Below, piece by piece: positions 1 through 5,645 of a DNA stretch of 5,645 nt. Both the position numbers and the translations under genes were made by a program. The DNA lies in the NCBI GenBank assembly GCA_946403565.1, contig CAMJAJ010000108.1, positions 1 through 5,645 of the forward strand, written 5' to 3'. Origin of the DNA: an uncultured Treponema sp. Its GTDB lineage: Bacteria; Spirochaetota; Spirochaetia; Treponematales; Treponemataceae. The notes beneath the pieces are model-generated. The model worked only from the letters and a program-made list of their open reading frames with translations, was not told the origin of the DNA and ran no database searches. Within the stretch, counting starts at the first letter, position 1; every line of letters starts with the position of its first letter.

Positions 1-3000
1 GGATTCCCTGCTTTCCACGCTCGGAGGGCAGACCGGGCTGACGCTCAGCATGGAGCTTGCGAAGTCGGGCTTCCTGCAGGAGCACGGGGTCCGCCTGCTG
101 GGGGCCAGGCCCGAGACCATCGACAAGGCCGAGGACCGCCAGCTTTTCAAGGACACGATGGAGGCCATCGGGGAACCCTGCATTCCGTCCAAGGTCGTGA
201 CGGAGTATGAGGATGCCGTCCGCTTCGTGCACGAGGAGATCGGCTTCCCCGCCATCATCCGCCCGGCCTTTACGCTGGGGGGAACCGGCGGCGGCATCGC
301 GTCCAACGACCGGGAGCTGGAGGAGATATGCCACAACGGCCTCCACCGCTCTCCGATACACCAGATCCTCGTCGAGAAGTGCATCTCGGGCTGGAAGGAG
401 GTGGAGTTCGAGGTCATCCGCGACGGGGGTGGAAACGTCATCACCGTATGCTCCATGGAGAACTTCGACCCGGTGGGGGTCCATACGGGGGATTCGATCG
501 TGGTTGCCCCGACCGTGACCCTGGCAGACCGGGAGTACCAGATGCTGCGGAGCGCGGCGCTGAACATAATATCCGCCCTTGAGATCGAGGGCGGCTGCAA
601 CTGCCAGTTTGCCCTGAACCCGGACAGCTTCGAGTACGCCGTCATCGAGGTGAACCCGCGCGTCTCGCGGTCCTCGGCCCTTGCGTCCAAGGCGACGGGA
701 TATCCCATCGCGAAGGTGGCCGCCCTCATCGCGGTCGGATACCGGCTGGACGAGATACCCAACTTCGTGACCCGGAAGACCAAGGCCTGCTTTGAGCCGG
801 TGCTGGACTACGTGGTCGTCAAGATGCCCAAGTTCCCCTTCGACAAGTTCGTCTACGCCAAGCGGACGCTCGGCACCCAGATGAAGGCGACCGGCGAGGT
901 CATGTCCATCGGATTCAGCTTTGAGCAGGCCATCATGAAGGCCGTGCGCGGGGCGGAGGTCGGCGTGGACAGCCTGAACCTGCCGGTCTTTGAGGAGGAG
1001 GGCGACGAGGAGATTCGGCGGCGGGTCGGCGAGTGCACCGACCAGAGGCTTTTCGCAATCTTCCAGGCCCTCAAGCGGAACATCCTTTCCGTGGACGAGA
1101 TACACGCGGTTACCAAGATTGACCGCTGGTTCCTGGAGCACCTCAAGAAGCTGTCCGACATGGAGCAGGCCTTTGCCCGCATCAAGGACGGCGGCGGGGA
1201 GCTTTCGCTGGAGCAGTATATGGCGGCCAAGCGCTTCGGCTATCCGGACAAGGTCATCGAGCGGCTGTCCGGCGTGAAGCTGGTCGGTTCCTCCGGAATC
1301 CTGTCGGAGGCGGAGGAGGCTGCACGCCTTGTTTCCCAGGGCAGGCTCGCCCACGTCAATCCGGGCTACAAGATGGTGGACACCTGTGCGGGCGAGTTCA
1401 ACGCGGAGACGCCGTATTTTTACGCGGGCTACAACAAGGTGAACGAGGCCGCCCAGTTCATCGGCGAACGGGAGCGCTCGGGAAAGAAGTCCTCCAAGGG
1501 GACGGTCATCGTCCTGGGCTCCGGCCCCATCAGGATTGGGCAGGGCATCGAGTTCGACTACGCCTCGGTGCAGTGCGTCTGGTCGCTCAAGAAGCTCGGT
1601 TACGATGTCGTCACGATAAACAACAACCCCGAGACAGTCTCCACGGACTTTGACACGTCTGACCGCCTCTACTTTGAGCCGCTGACCCCAGAGGACGTGA
1701 TGGGGGTATACGAGACCGAGAAGCCCATCGGCGTGGTGGTCGCCTTCGGCGGACAGACCGCCATAAAGCTGACCAAGTTCCTGGACAGCCAGGGCATCCG
1801 CATCCTGGGTACGAGCGCGGATTCCATAGACGTGGCTGAGGACCGCGAGCGATTTGAGGAGCTGTGCGACCGCCTGGGCATAAACAAGCCCAAGGGAGAG
1901 ACGGTGTTCACCACTGAGGAGGCGCTTGCCTCCGCCGAGCGGATCGGATACCCCATCCTGCTCCGCCCCTCCTACGTGCTCGGCGGCCAGAACATGATCA
2001 TCGCCTTCAACGACGAGGACGTGAAGGAATACATGAAGATCATCCTCGCCCAGGGGATAGAGAACCCCGTCCTGATAGACAAATACATGATGGGAACGGA
2101 GCTTGAGGTGGACGCCATCTGTGACGGCGAGGACATCCTCATACCGGGTATAATGGAGCACATAGAGCGCACGGGAATCCACTCGGGTGACTCCATCGCG
2201 GTCTACCCCTCCTGGAACCTGAACGACATCATGAGGGAGAAGATAATCGACCAGAGCCGGGAGCTCGCCCTCGCGCTGGGCACCAGGGGGCTGGTGAACA
2301 TCCAGTACCTAATCTACAACAACGACCTCTATATCATCGAGGTGAATCCCCGTTCCAGCCGTACCGTCCCCTACATTTCCAAGGTGACGGGCGTTCCCAT
2401 GGTGGAGCTTGCGACGCGGGCGATGCTCGGTGAGAAGGTTCGGGATTTCGGCTTCGGTACCGGCCTGTACCGGAACCCGCCGTATTATGCGGTCAAGGTC
2501 CCCGTGTTCAGTTTTGAGAAGCTGATGGACGTGGATACCCACCTGGGGCCTGAGATGAAGTCCACCGGAGAGGTTCTGGGTCTTGCTTCCACCCGTGAGG
2601 AGGCTATCTTCAAGGGCCTGCTTGCCGCCGGCTACAAGATGATCCGGCCCACCGCCAAGGGCTTCATGCTGCACCGGCACGGGGATTCCGAGGGGAAGCC
2701 CTTTGAGGGCGCGGGCGATGTTCCCGGAGTCCTCCTGACCGTCCGCAAGACCGACCAGTACGAGATACCCGACCTTGCCAAGAAGTTCTACGACATGGGC
2801 TTCAGGCTGTATGCGACGGAGGGAACGGCAAAGACGATACGCGACTTCGGTATGGAGGTCACCGTCGTCAACAAGATTCACGAGAATCCCGATGACAACC
2901 TGCTGACCCTGCTGGACACGGGAAAGGTCTACTACGTCATCTCGACGTCTGCAAAGGGACGGAACCCCCAGGCGGATTCCGTACGCATGAGGCGGCACGC

Positions 3001-4057
3001 GGTGGAGCGGGACATCCCCTGCCTGACCGCGCTGGACACGGCGAATGCGATAGCGGACTGCCTGAAGTCCAAGTATTCGTCCCAGAACGTGGAGCTGGTG
3101 GACATAAACGAGCTGCGCGACACCAGGCAGAAGATCAAGTTCAGCAAGATGGATTCCACAGGGAACGACTTCATCGTCATCAACGCGATGGAGCAGGAGG
3201 TCGGCAATCCCGCGGGACTTGCCGTCCGCCTCTGCGACCGCCGCATGGGCGGCATAGGCGCGGACTCCCTCGTGCTCATCGAGGCGAGCAGGGTCGCCGA
3301 CGCCAAGATGCGCTTCTTCAACCTGGACGGTTCCGAAGGCAAGATGGCGGGCAACGCCATACGCTGTGTGGGTAAGTTCCTGTACGACAACAACGTCAGG
3401 GGCATACAGGAGAAGCATGGCCGCCGCACCGACAACACGGAGACAATCACGATAGAGACGGAGAGCGGAGTGAAGAAGCTCGTGCTGTACAAGCAGAACG
3501 GCAAGGTCACGTCCGTTTCCGTCGATATGGGCAGGCCCAGCTTCGAAAGCGCGTCCCTGCCTACCACCCTGCGGACGGTGCCTGTTCCTCCGGGAGAGAT
3601 ACACCGGGGCAAGGAGTCCCTGCTGCCGAAGGAGGCGGTGCTGAATGCCGACCTCGTCGTGGGAGGCGAGCCGTACAAGGTGACCTGCGTCGGTGTCGGA
3701 AACCCCCACTGCGTCGTGTTCAGCAAGTTCGTGGACAAGGAGCCGGTGGGCAGCATTGGCCCGCTCTTTGAGAACCACGAGGCCTTCCCTGAGCGCGTGA
3801 ACGCGGAGTTTGTCCGGGTCGCCGGTCCCAACGAGCTCAAGATGCGGACCTGGGAGCGCGGGAACGGGGAGACCCTGGCCTGCGGAACGGGAGCCTGCGC
3901 TGCGGCGGTGGCGGCGGTCCTGAACGGCTATTCGCCCTTGGACACCGACATAACGGTGCAGGTGCGGGGAGGAAACCTTTCCGTCCGCTATACGGGCGAG
4001 ACGGTCTACCTTACGGGAAACACGACGCTGTGCTTTGAGGGCGAGGTGGAGATTTAG
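1..4057 (+). CDS. carB-dapF: Carbamoyl-phosphate synthase large subunit fused to diaminopimelate epimerase (5' partial)
   Basis: The CarB part makes carbamoyl phosphate from bicarbonate, ammonia (from glutamine via CarA) and two ATP, for pyrimidine and arginine synthesis in the cytoplasm. The first whole codon is at 2, and 1351 residues are visible. CarB homology (LGGQTG, 20-37) precedes the ATG at 50, so that ATG is internal; by comparison with E. coli CarB about 83 N-terminal residues lie off the left edge. Domains in order: first ATP-grasp (RPAFTLGGTGGG 260-295; ENFDPVGVHTGDS 458-496; EVNPRVSRSSALASKATG from 647), oligomerisation region (about 965-1490), second Rossmann-like fold (GSGPIRIGQGIEFDY from about 1517; NNNPETVSTD from 1619), second ATP-grasp (RPSYVLGGQNM 1964-1996; EVNPRSSRTVP from 2339) and the MGS-like allosteric domain (about 2729-3070; TEGTA 2816-2830, VNKIHE from 2867). 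The frame then runs directly into a DapF module (about 3122-4054). No carA is visible; it may lie upstream. The CarB identity is very secure and the fusion is directly visible, barring assembly error. Confidence 0.96.
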   Translation, partial: DSLLSTLGGQTGLTLSMELAKSGFLQEHGVRLLGARPETIDKAEDRQLFKDTMEAIGEPCIPSKVVTEYEDAVRFVHEEIGFPAIIRPAFTLGGTGGGIASNDRELEEICHNGLHRSPIHQILVEKCISGWKEVEFEVIRDGGGNVITVCSMENFDPVGVHTGDSIVVAPTVTLADREYQMLRSAALNIISALEIEGGCNCQFALNPDSFEYAVIEVNPRVSRSSALASKATGYPIAKVAALIAVGYRLDEIPNFVTRKTKACFEPVLDYVVVKMPKFPFDKFVYAKRTLGTQMKATGEVMSIGFSFEQAIMKAVRGAEVGVDSLNLPVFEEEGDEEIRRRVGECTDQRLFAIFQALKRNILSVDEIHAVTKIDRWFLEHLKKLSDMEQAFARIKDGGGELSLEQYMAAKRFGYPDKVIERLSGVKLVGSSGILSEAEEAARLVSQGRLAHVNPGYKMVDTCAGEFNAETPYFYAGYNKVNEAAQFIGERERSGKKSSKGTVIVLGSGPIRIGQGIEFDYASVQCVWSLKKLGYDVVTINNNPETVSTDFDTSDRLYFEPLTPEDVMGVYETEKPIGVVVAFGGQTAIKLTKFLDSQGIRILGTSADSIDVAEDRERFEELCDRLGINKPKGETVFTTEEALASAERIGYPILLRPSYVLGGQNMIIAFNDEDVKEYMKIILAQGIENPVLIDKYMMGTELEVDAICDGEDILIPGIMEHIERTGIHSGDSIAVYPSWNLNDIMREKIIDQSRELALALGTRGLVNIQYLIYNNDLYIIEVNPRSSRTVPYISKVTGVPMVELATRAMLGEKVRDFGFGTGLYRNPPYYAVKVPVFSFEKLMDVDTHLGPEMKSTGEVLGLASTREEAIFKGLLAAGYKMIRPTAKGFMLHRHGDSEGKPFEGAGDVPGVLLTVRKTDQYEIPDLAKKFYDMGFRLYATEGTAKTIRDFGMEVTVVNKIHENPDDNLLTLLDTGKVYYVISTSAKGRNPQADSVRMRRHAVERDIPCLTALDTANAIADCLKSKYSSQNVELVDINELRDTRQKIKFSKMDSTGNDFIVINAMEQEVGNPAGLAVRLCDRRMGGIGADSLVLIEASRVADAKMRFFNLDGSEGKMAGNAIRCVGKFLYDNNVRGIQEKHGRRTDNTETITIETESGVKKLVLYKQNGKVTSVSVDMGRPSFESASLPTTLRTVPVPPGEIHRGKESLLPKEAVLNADLVVGGEPYKVTCVGVGNPHCVVFSKFVDKEPVGSIGPLFENHEAFPERVNAEFVRVAGPNELKMRTWERGNGETLACGTGACAAAVAAVLNGYSPLDTDITVQVRGGNLSVRYTGETVYLTGNTTLCFEGEVEI
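3122..4054 (+). other. dapF: DapF (diaminopimelate epimerase) module at the C-terminus of the CarB fusion
   Basis: This domain belongs to the family that interconverts LL- and meso-diaminopimelate with two cysteines acting as acid and base, feeding lysine and, in many bacteria, peptidoglycan. About 311 residues are present, somewhat longer than the usual 275-280; extra residues lie around 3385-3450 and 3575-3640. Family motifs appear in order: KMDSTGNDFIVI (3146-3181, usually KMxGxGNDF), CDRRMGGIGAD, NLDGSEGKMAGNAIRC (3320-3367), VGVGNPHCVVF, ENHEAFPERVNAEF, WERGNGETLACGTGACAAAVAAV (second half 3869-3925). The second catalytic Cys (Cys217 in H. influenzae) is kept at 3881-3883. The first (Cys73) is replaced by Ala, codon GCG at 3347-3349. 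There is no linker to speak of: the CarB-like end (VELVDINELRD) closes at 3121 and DapF begins within a few residues. No Shine-Dalgarno precedes the nearest in-frame ATG (3149), so separate translation looks unlikely. Fold assignment is secure; epimerase activity is open. Confidence 0.9.
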
Positions 4058-4063
4058 GAGAGA

Positions 4064-4112
4064 CAGTTTCAAAAGTCCAAGCGGACTAAAGTCCAGCGGA
4101 CTTTTGAAACTG
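4064..4112. repeat. Intergenic palindrome built from two tandem hairpin units
   Basis: A perfect 15-bp inverted repeat (arms 4064-4078 and 4098-4112, CAGTTTCAAAAGTCC and its complement) encloses 19 bases. These contain a further small stem (GGAC 4083-4086 with GTCC 4091-4094, loop TAAA). The core can also be read as two tandem copies of a palindromic unit: AAAGTCCAAGCGGACT (4072-4087) and AAAGTCCAGCGGACT (4088-4102). It lies 6 bases after the carB-dapF stop and 25 bases before the sufC start. No T-run follows either arm, so it is not a standard intrinsic terminator. It could slow or pause polymerase, protect mRNA ends, or be a dispersed REP-like repeat. The structure is certain; the role is not. 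Confidence 0.85.
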
Positions 4113-4128
4113 GTCAAAATTAATCTGC

Positions 4129-4132
4129 GAGG
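4129..4132 (+). promoter_or_regulatory. Ribosome binding site of sufC
   Basis: GAGG (within GCGAGGTT) lies 5 bases before the ATG at 4138, good Shine-Dalgarno spacing that fixes the sufC start. I see no convincing -35/-10 pair between the palindrome and this site, so sufC may depend on read-through from carB-dapF or on a promoter inside that gene. Confidence 0.7.
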
Positions 4133-4137
4133 TTAGT

Positions 4138-4977
4138 ATGGCGAACAAACTGCTTGAGTTGCAGGATATAAACGTGAACGTGGCGGGCAAGGAGATCCTC
4201 CACGGTATTTCGCTTGGAATCGGGGCAGGGGAGACCCATGTCCTGATGGGGCCGAACGGGGCAGGAAAGTCCACGCTGGGCTACACCCTCATGGGGCATC
4301 CGGACTACGAGCTTTCCGGCGGCCGCATCCTCTTTGGGGGCGATGACATAACGGAGGAGAGCGCGGACAAGCGGGCCAAGCGGGGAATTTTCCTGAGCTT
4401 CCAGGACCCGCTGGAGGTGCCGGGGGTATCCCTTGAGTCCTTCATCCGCTCCAGCCTGAACCAGGTATCGGGCGAAAAGGTGAAGCTCCTCGCCTTCCAG
4501 AAGTCGCTGGAGCAGGCCATGGACGTGCTCGCGATGGACCATTCCTACGCGGGGCGGGACCTGAACGTCGGATTCTCCGGCGGCGAGAAGAAGAAGGCGG
4601 AGATACTCCAGCTCCTCATGCTCAAGCCCAAGCTCGCCATACTGGACGAGACGGACTCCGGCCTTGATGTGGATGCCGTCCGCACGGTCAGCAAGGGGGT
4701 GGAGGAGTTCCAGAAGAAGGTGGGCGGCTCGCTCCTGATAATCACGCATTCCACGAAGATCCTTGAGAGCCTGCACGTTGACTATACCCACGTCATGGTC
4801 AAGGGCCGCATCGTCCACACGGGCGACGGCTCGCTGGTGACGCAGATAAACGAGAAGGGCTTTGAGGACTTCATCCCGCAGGAGGTCAAGGATGCCGAGC
4901 GGCGTGAAAAGCTGGCCGCCGCCGCGAAGGCTGCCATGGACGCGGTGAAGGCCGCCTCCGCCAGCGAGGGCCTGTAG
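4138..4977 (+). CDS. sufC: SufC, ABC-type ATPase of Fe-S cluster assembly
   Basis: SufC is the cytoplasmic ATPase of the SUF system; it binds SufB and SufD and its ATP cycle reshapes the scaffold on which Fe-S clusters form. All ATPase motifs are present in the 279 residues: Walker A GPNGAGKST (residues 38-46), Q-loop FLSFQDP (Gln89), signature FSGGEKKK (146-153) in the charged form typical of SufC, Walker B LAILDE (166-171), D-loop SGLD (174-177) and the switch His204 in IITH. No membrane segment is present, which fits SufC rather than a transporter subunit. The usual length is about 250 residues; the excess is an Ala/Lys/Glu-rich tail after about residue 250. The start at 4138 has a well-placed GAGG. 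The gene sits 80 bases after carB-dapF and is closed by a strong terminator; no sufB, sufD or sufS follows within the window. Confidence 0.95.
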   Translation: MANKLLELQDINVNVAGKEILHGISLGIGAGETHVLMGPNGAGKSTLGYTLMGHPDYELSGGRILFGGDDITEESADKRAKRGIFLSFQDPLEVPGVSLESFIRSSLNQVSGEKVKLLAFQKSLEQAMDVLAMDHSYAGRDLNVGFSGGEKKKAEILQLLMLKPKLAILDETDSGLDVDAVRTVSKGVEEFQKKVGGSLLIITHSTKILESLHVDYTHVMVKGRIVHTGDGSLVTQINEKGFEDFIPQEVKDAERREKLAAAAKAAMDAVKAASASEGL

Positions 4978-5006
4978 GCTTTTCCGCTTTTACGATGACT
5001 GCGTAG

Positions 5007-5052
5007 ACCCTGCACGGAAATCCAACAGATTTCTGTGCAGGGTTATTTTTTT
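5007..5052 (+). terminator. Intrinsic (rho-independent) terminator after sufC
   Basis: A 16-bp stem (5007-5022 with 5028-5043), perfect apart from one G-U pair, closes a 5-base CAACA loop. It is followed at once by TTATTTTTTT (5043-5052, sharing its first T with the stem). It begins 30 bases after the sufC stop codon. This should end the sufC transcript and insulate the next gene. Confidence 0.93.
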
Positions 5053-5059
5053 GCCCGCA

Positions 5060-5088
5060 TTGCACGTTCCCTGCAAGCTTTTTACACG
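5060..5088 (+). promoter_or_regulatory. Weak candidate promoter for the downstream gene
   Basis: TTGCAC (5060-5065) matches the -35 consensus well, and TACACG (5083-5088) stands 17 bases further on as a poor -10 (3 of 6 matches). A promoter is expected here because the terminator lies just upstream and a gene begins at about 5185, but the -10 match is weak and the assignment is tentative. Confidence 0.25.
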
Positions 5089-5111
5089 ACAAGTCTGCCT
5101 GGAGGGGCGGA

Positions 5112-5159
5112 ATGTCTAAAAGCTCCATTGGCATCCGTCCTGCTTGTACTTCTGCATAG
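5112..5159 (+). CDS. Possible 15-residue leader peptide ORF
   Basis: ATG at 5112 opens a 15-codon frame (MSKSSIGIRPACTSA) ending with TAG at 5157-5159. A purine-rich GGAGGGG (5101-5107) lies 4 bases before the ATG, a better Shine-Dalgarno than that of many real genes. The frame ends 25 bases before the start of the next gene. It has no run of one amino acid that would suggest classic attenuation. It might be a translated leader, or simply a chance ATG behind a G-rich stretch. I do not recognise the peptide. Confidence 0.25.
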   Translation: MSKSSIGIRPACTSA

Positions 5160-5168
5160 CTATGTTGC

Positions 5169-5174
5169 AAGGAG
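5169..5174 (+). promoter_or_regulatory. Ribosome binding site deciding the start of the last gene
   Basis: AAGGAG lies only 1 base before the ATG at 5176 but 10 bases before the in-frame ATG at 5185. The latter spacing is workable and the former is not, so 5185 is the better start. Confidence 0.6.
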
Positions 5175-5184
5175 TATGATCAAG

Positions 5185-5645
5185 ATGAACAAACTGGAAA
5201 TGATTGCTTGGCAGGTCAAAGTGGGGCGGCTTGACGTCAGGAGCGCGGCGTTCATGGTAGTCAGCCTGGTCGAGCGGCACAAGGCCTATTTCATGCTGCA
5301 GACCTGGAACAGCGATGACCTGTCGGATTTCTTGTTCGAGGAACTGGGGCATTTCGAGCGCATGCTGGAGCGCTATGATCCCCGCAAGGCGCATTTTTCC
5401 AGCTTCTTCTATAAGGGCCTGAGGGCGGCCGCCCGCTCCTACCTGCGGAGGAAGGCCCTGCGCCGGGCCGAGGACGAGGCCTTTGAGCGCATGAAGGAGA
5501 TCCTGTTCGAGGAACAGGACTACCGCTATGTCCAGGACGGCGGGGTGATGAGCGTCGAGAACGCCTGTTCGGAGGAGGAGCTCCGACGTTGGGCGGAACG
5601 TTCCGCAAAGACCAGGCGGGGGTACATCATGAACACTGTCCTGCG
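5185..5645 (+). CDS. Hypothetical protein with sigma-70 region 2-like stretch (3' partial)
   Basis: The frame stays open to the right edge, showing 153 whole codons from the ATG at 5185 (156 from the less likely ATG at 5176); the C-terminus is not visible. The N-terminal 40 residues are predicted helical. Residues about 43-100 (SDDLSDFLFEEL, YDPRKAHFSSFFYKGLRAAA, SYLRRKALRRAEDEAFE) resemble sigma-70 region 2, where an acidic helix is followed by a F/YDP-x-K-x-x-FSS/T-type segment and a basic recognition helix. After that come charged helices (about 100-145) with no motif I can name. There is no signal peptide or membrane segment. A region 4 helix-turn-helix, which would settle sigma-factor identity, would lie beyond the window. 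It could instead be a sigma-related or purely helical protein of unknown role. The gene is separated from sufC by a terminator and is likely an independent unit. Confidence 0.65.
   Translation, partial: MNKLEMIAWQVKVGRLDVRSAAFMVVSLVERHKAYFMLQTWNSDDLSDFLFEELGHFERMLERYDPRKAHFSSFFYKGLRAAARSYLRRKALRRAEDEAFERMKEILFEEQDYRYVQDGGVMSVENACSEEELRRWAERSAKTRRGYIMNTVL

Noticed and set aside
50..52. ATG at 50 as the start codon of the CarB gene
   Set aside because: The same frame is open back to base 2 and those 16 codons (ending LGGQTGLTLS) match conserved CarB sequence, and a whole N-terminal fold is still missing, so the gene starts off the left edge.
3149..4057. Internal, independent translation start for DapF at the ATG at 3149
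   Set aside because: No Shine-Dalgarno precedes it and it would remove the first conserved beta-strand residues (KIKFSK), so a true fusion is the simpler reading.
4064..4112. Intergenic palindrome as an intrinsic terminator of carB-dapF
   Set aside because: No run of T follows the stem on either strand, unlike the clear terminator at 5007-5052.
2309..4117. 602-codon open frame on the minus strand
   Set aside because: It lies wholly antisense to strongly conserved CarB, DapF and the palindrome, has no recognisable domain, and is the kind of long shadow frame that GC-rich coding sequence produces.
4120..4818. 232-codon open frame on the minus strand
   Set aside because: It is antisense to sufC, whose motifs are all intact, and shows no domain of its own.
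5116..5608. Two minus-strand frames opposite the last gene (5116-5394 and 5291-5608)
   Set aside because: The plus-strand frame has a Shine-Dalgarno, coding-like composition and a sigma-like motif. The reverse frames are either unremarkable or Arg/Pro/Ser-rich in the manner of shadow frames.
1..5645. CRISPR array, tRNA, rRNA, insertion sequence or attachment site
   Set aside because: I saw no spaced direct repeats, cloverleaf, rRNA-like stretch, transposase or flanking terminal repeats.

Overview
The window is GC-rich (about 60% by eye) and codes almost entirely on the + strand. Three protein genes are visible, separated by two short structured intergenic regions. The organism is not certain. 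The large synthetase and the Suf ATPase look like proteins of anaerobic gut or rumen bacteria (Clostridia or Treponema type). The last gene has the feel of small sigma-like proteins from treponemes. A high-GC Treponema-like spirochaete is my leading guess, with Lachnospiraceae-type Clostridia the main alternative; both are judgements from memory, not from a search.

Layout. (1) Bases 1-4057 hold a very long open frame, cut at its 5' end by the window edge. It encodes nearly all of the carbamoyl-phosphate synthase large subunit (CarB), continued without stop, frameshift or obvious new start into a diaminopimelate epimerase (DapF) module. An ATG at 50 is internal, because CarB homology runs back to base 2. 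(2) Bases 4058-4137 hold a strong palindrome made of two tandem copies of a small hairpin unit, without a U-tract. (3) Bases 4138-4977 encode SufC, the ABC-type ATPase of Fe-S cluster assembly. (4) Bases 4978-5184 hold a textbook intrinsic terminator, a possible 15-codon leader ORF and a ribosome binding site. (5) From about 5185 to the right edge runs the start of an unfinished ORF with a stretch resembling sigma-70 region 2.

How the parts relate. CarB makes carbamoyl phosphate for pyrimidines and arginine. DapF makes meso-diaminopimelate for lysine and, in many bacteria, peptidoglycan. These are normally separate enzymes of separate pathways, so the fusion is the main point of interest. The DapF module also carries Ala where the first catalytic Cys of the family is expected, while the second catalytic Cys and the other substrate-binding motifs are kept. 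sufC may be read from the same transcript as carB-dapF or from its own start. It is closed off by the terminator and not followed by sufB/sufD as it often is, so its partners must be encoded elsewhere.
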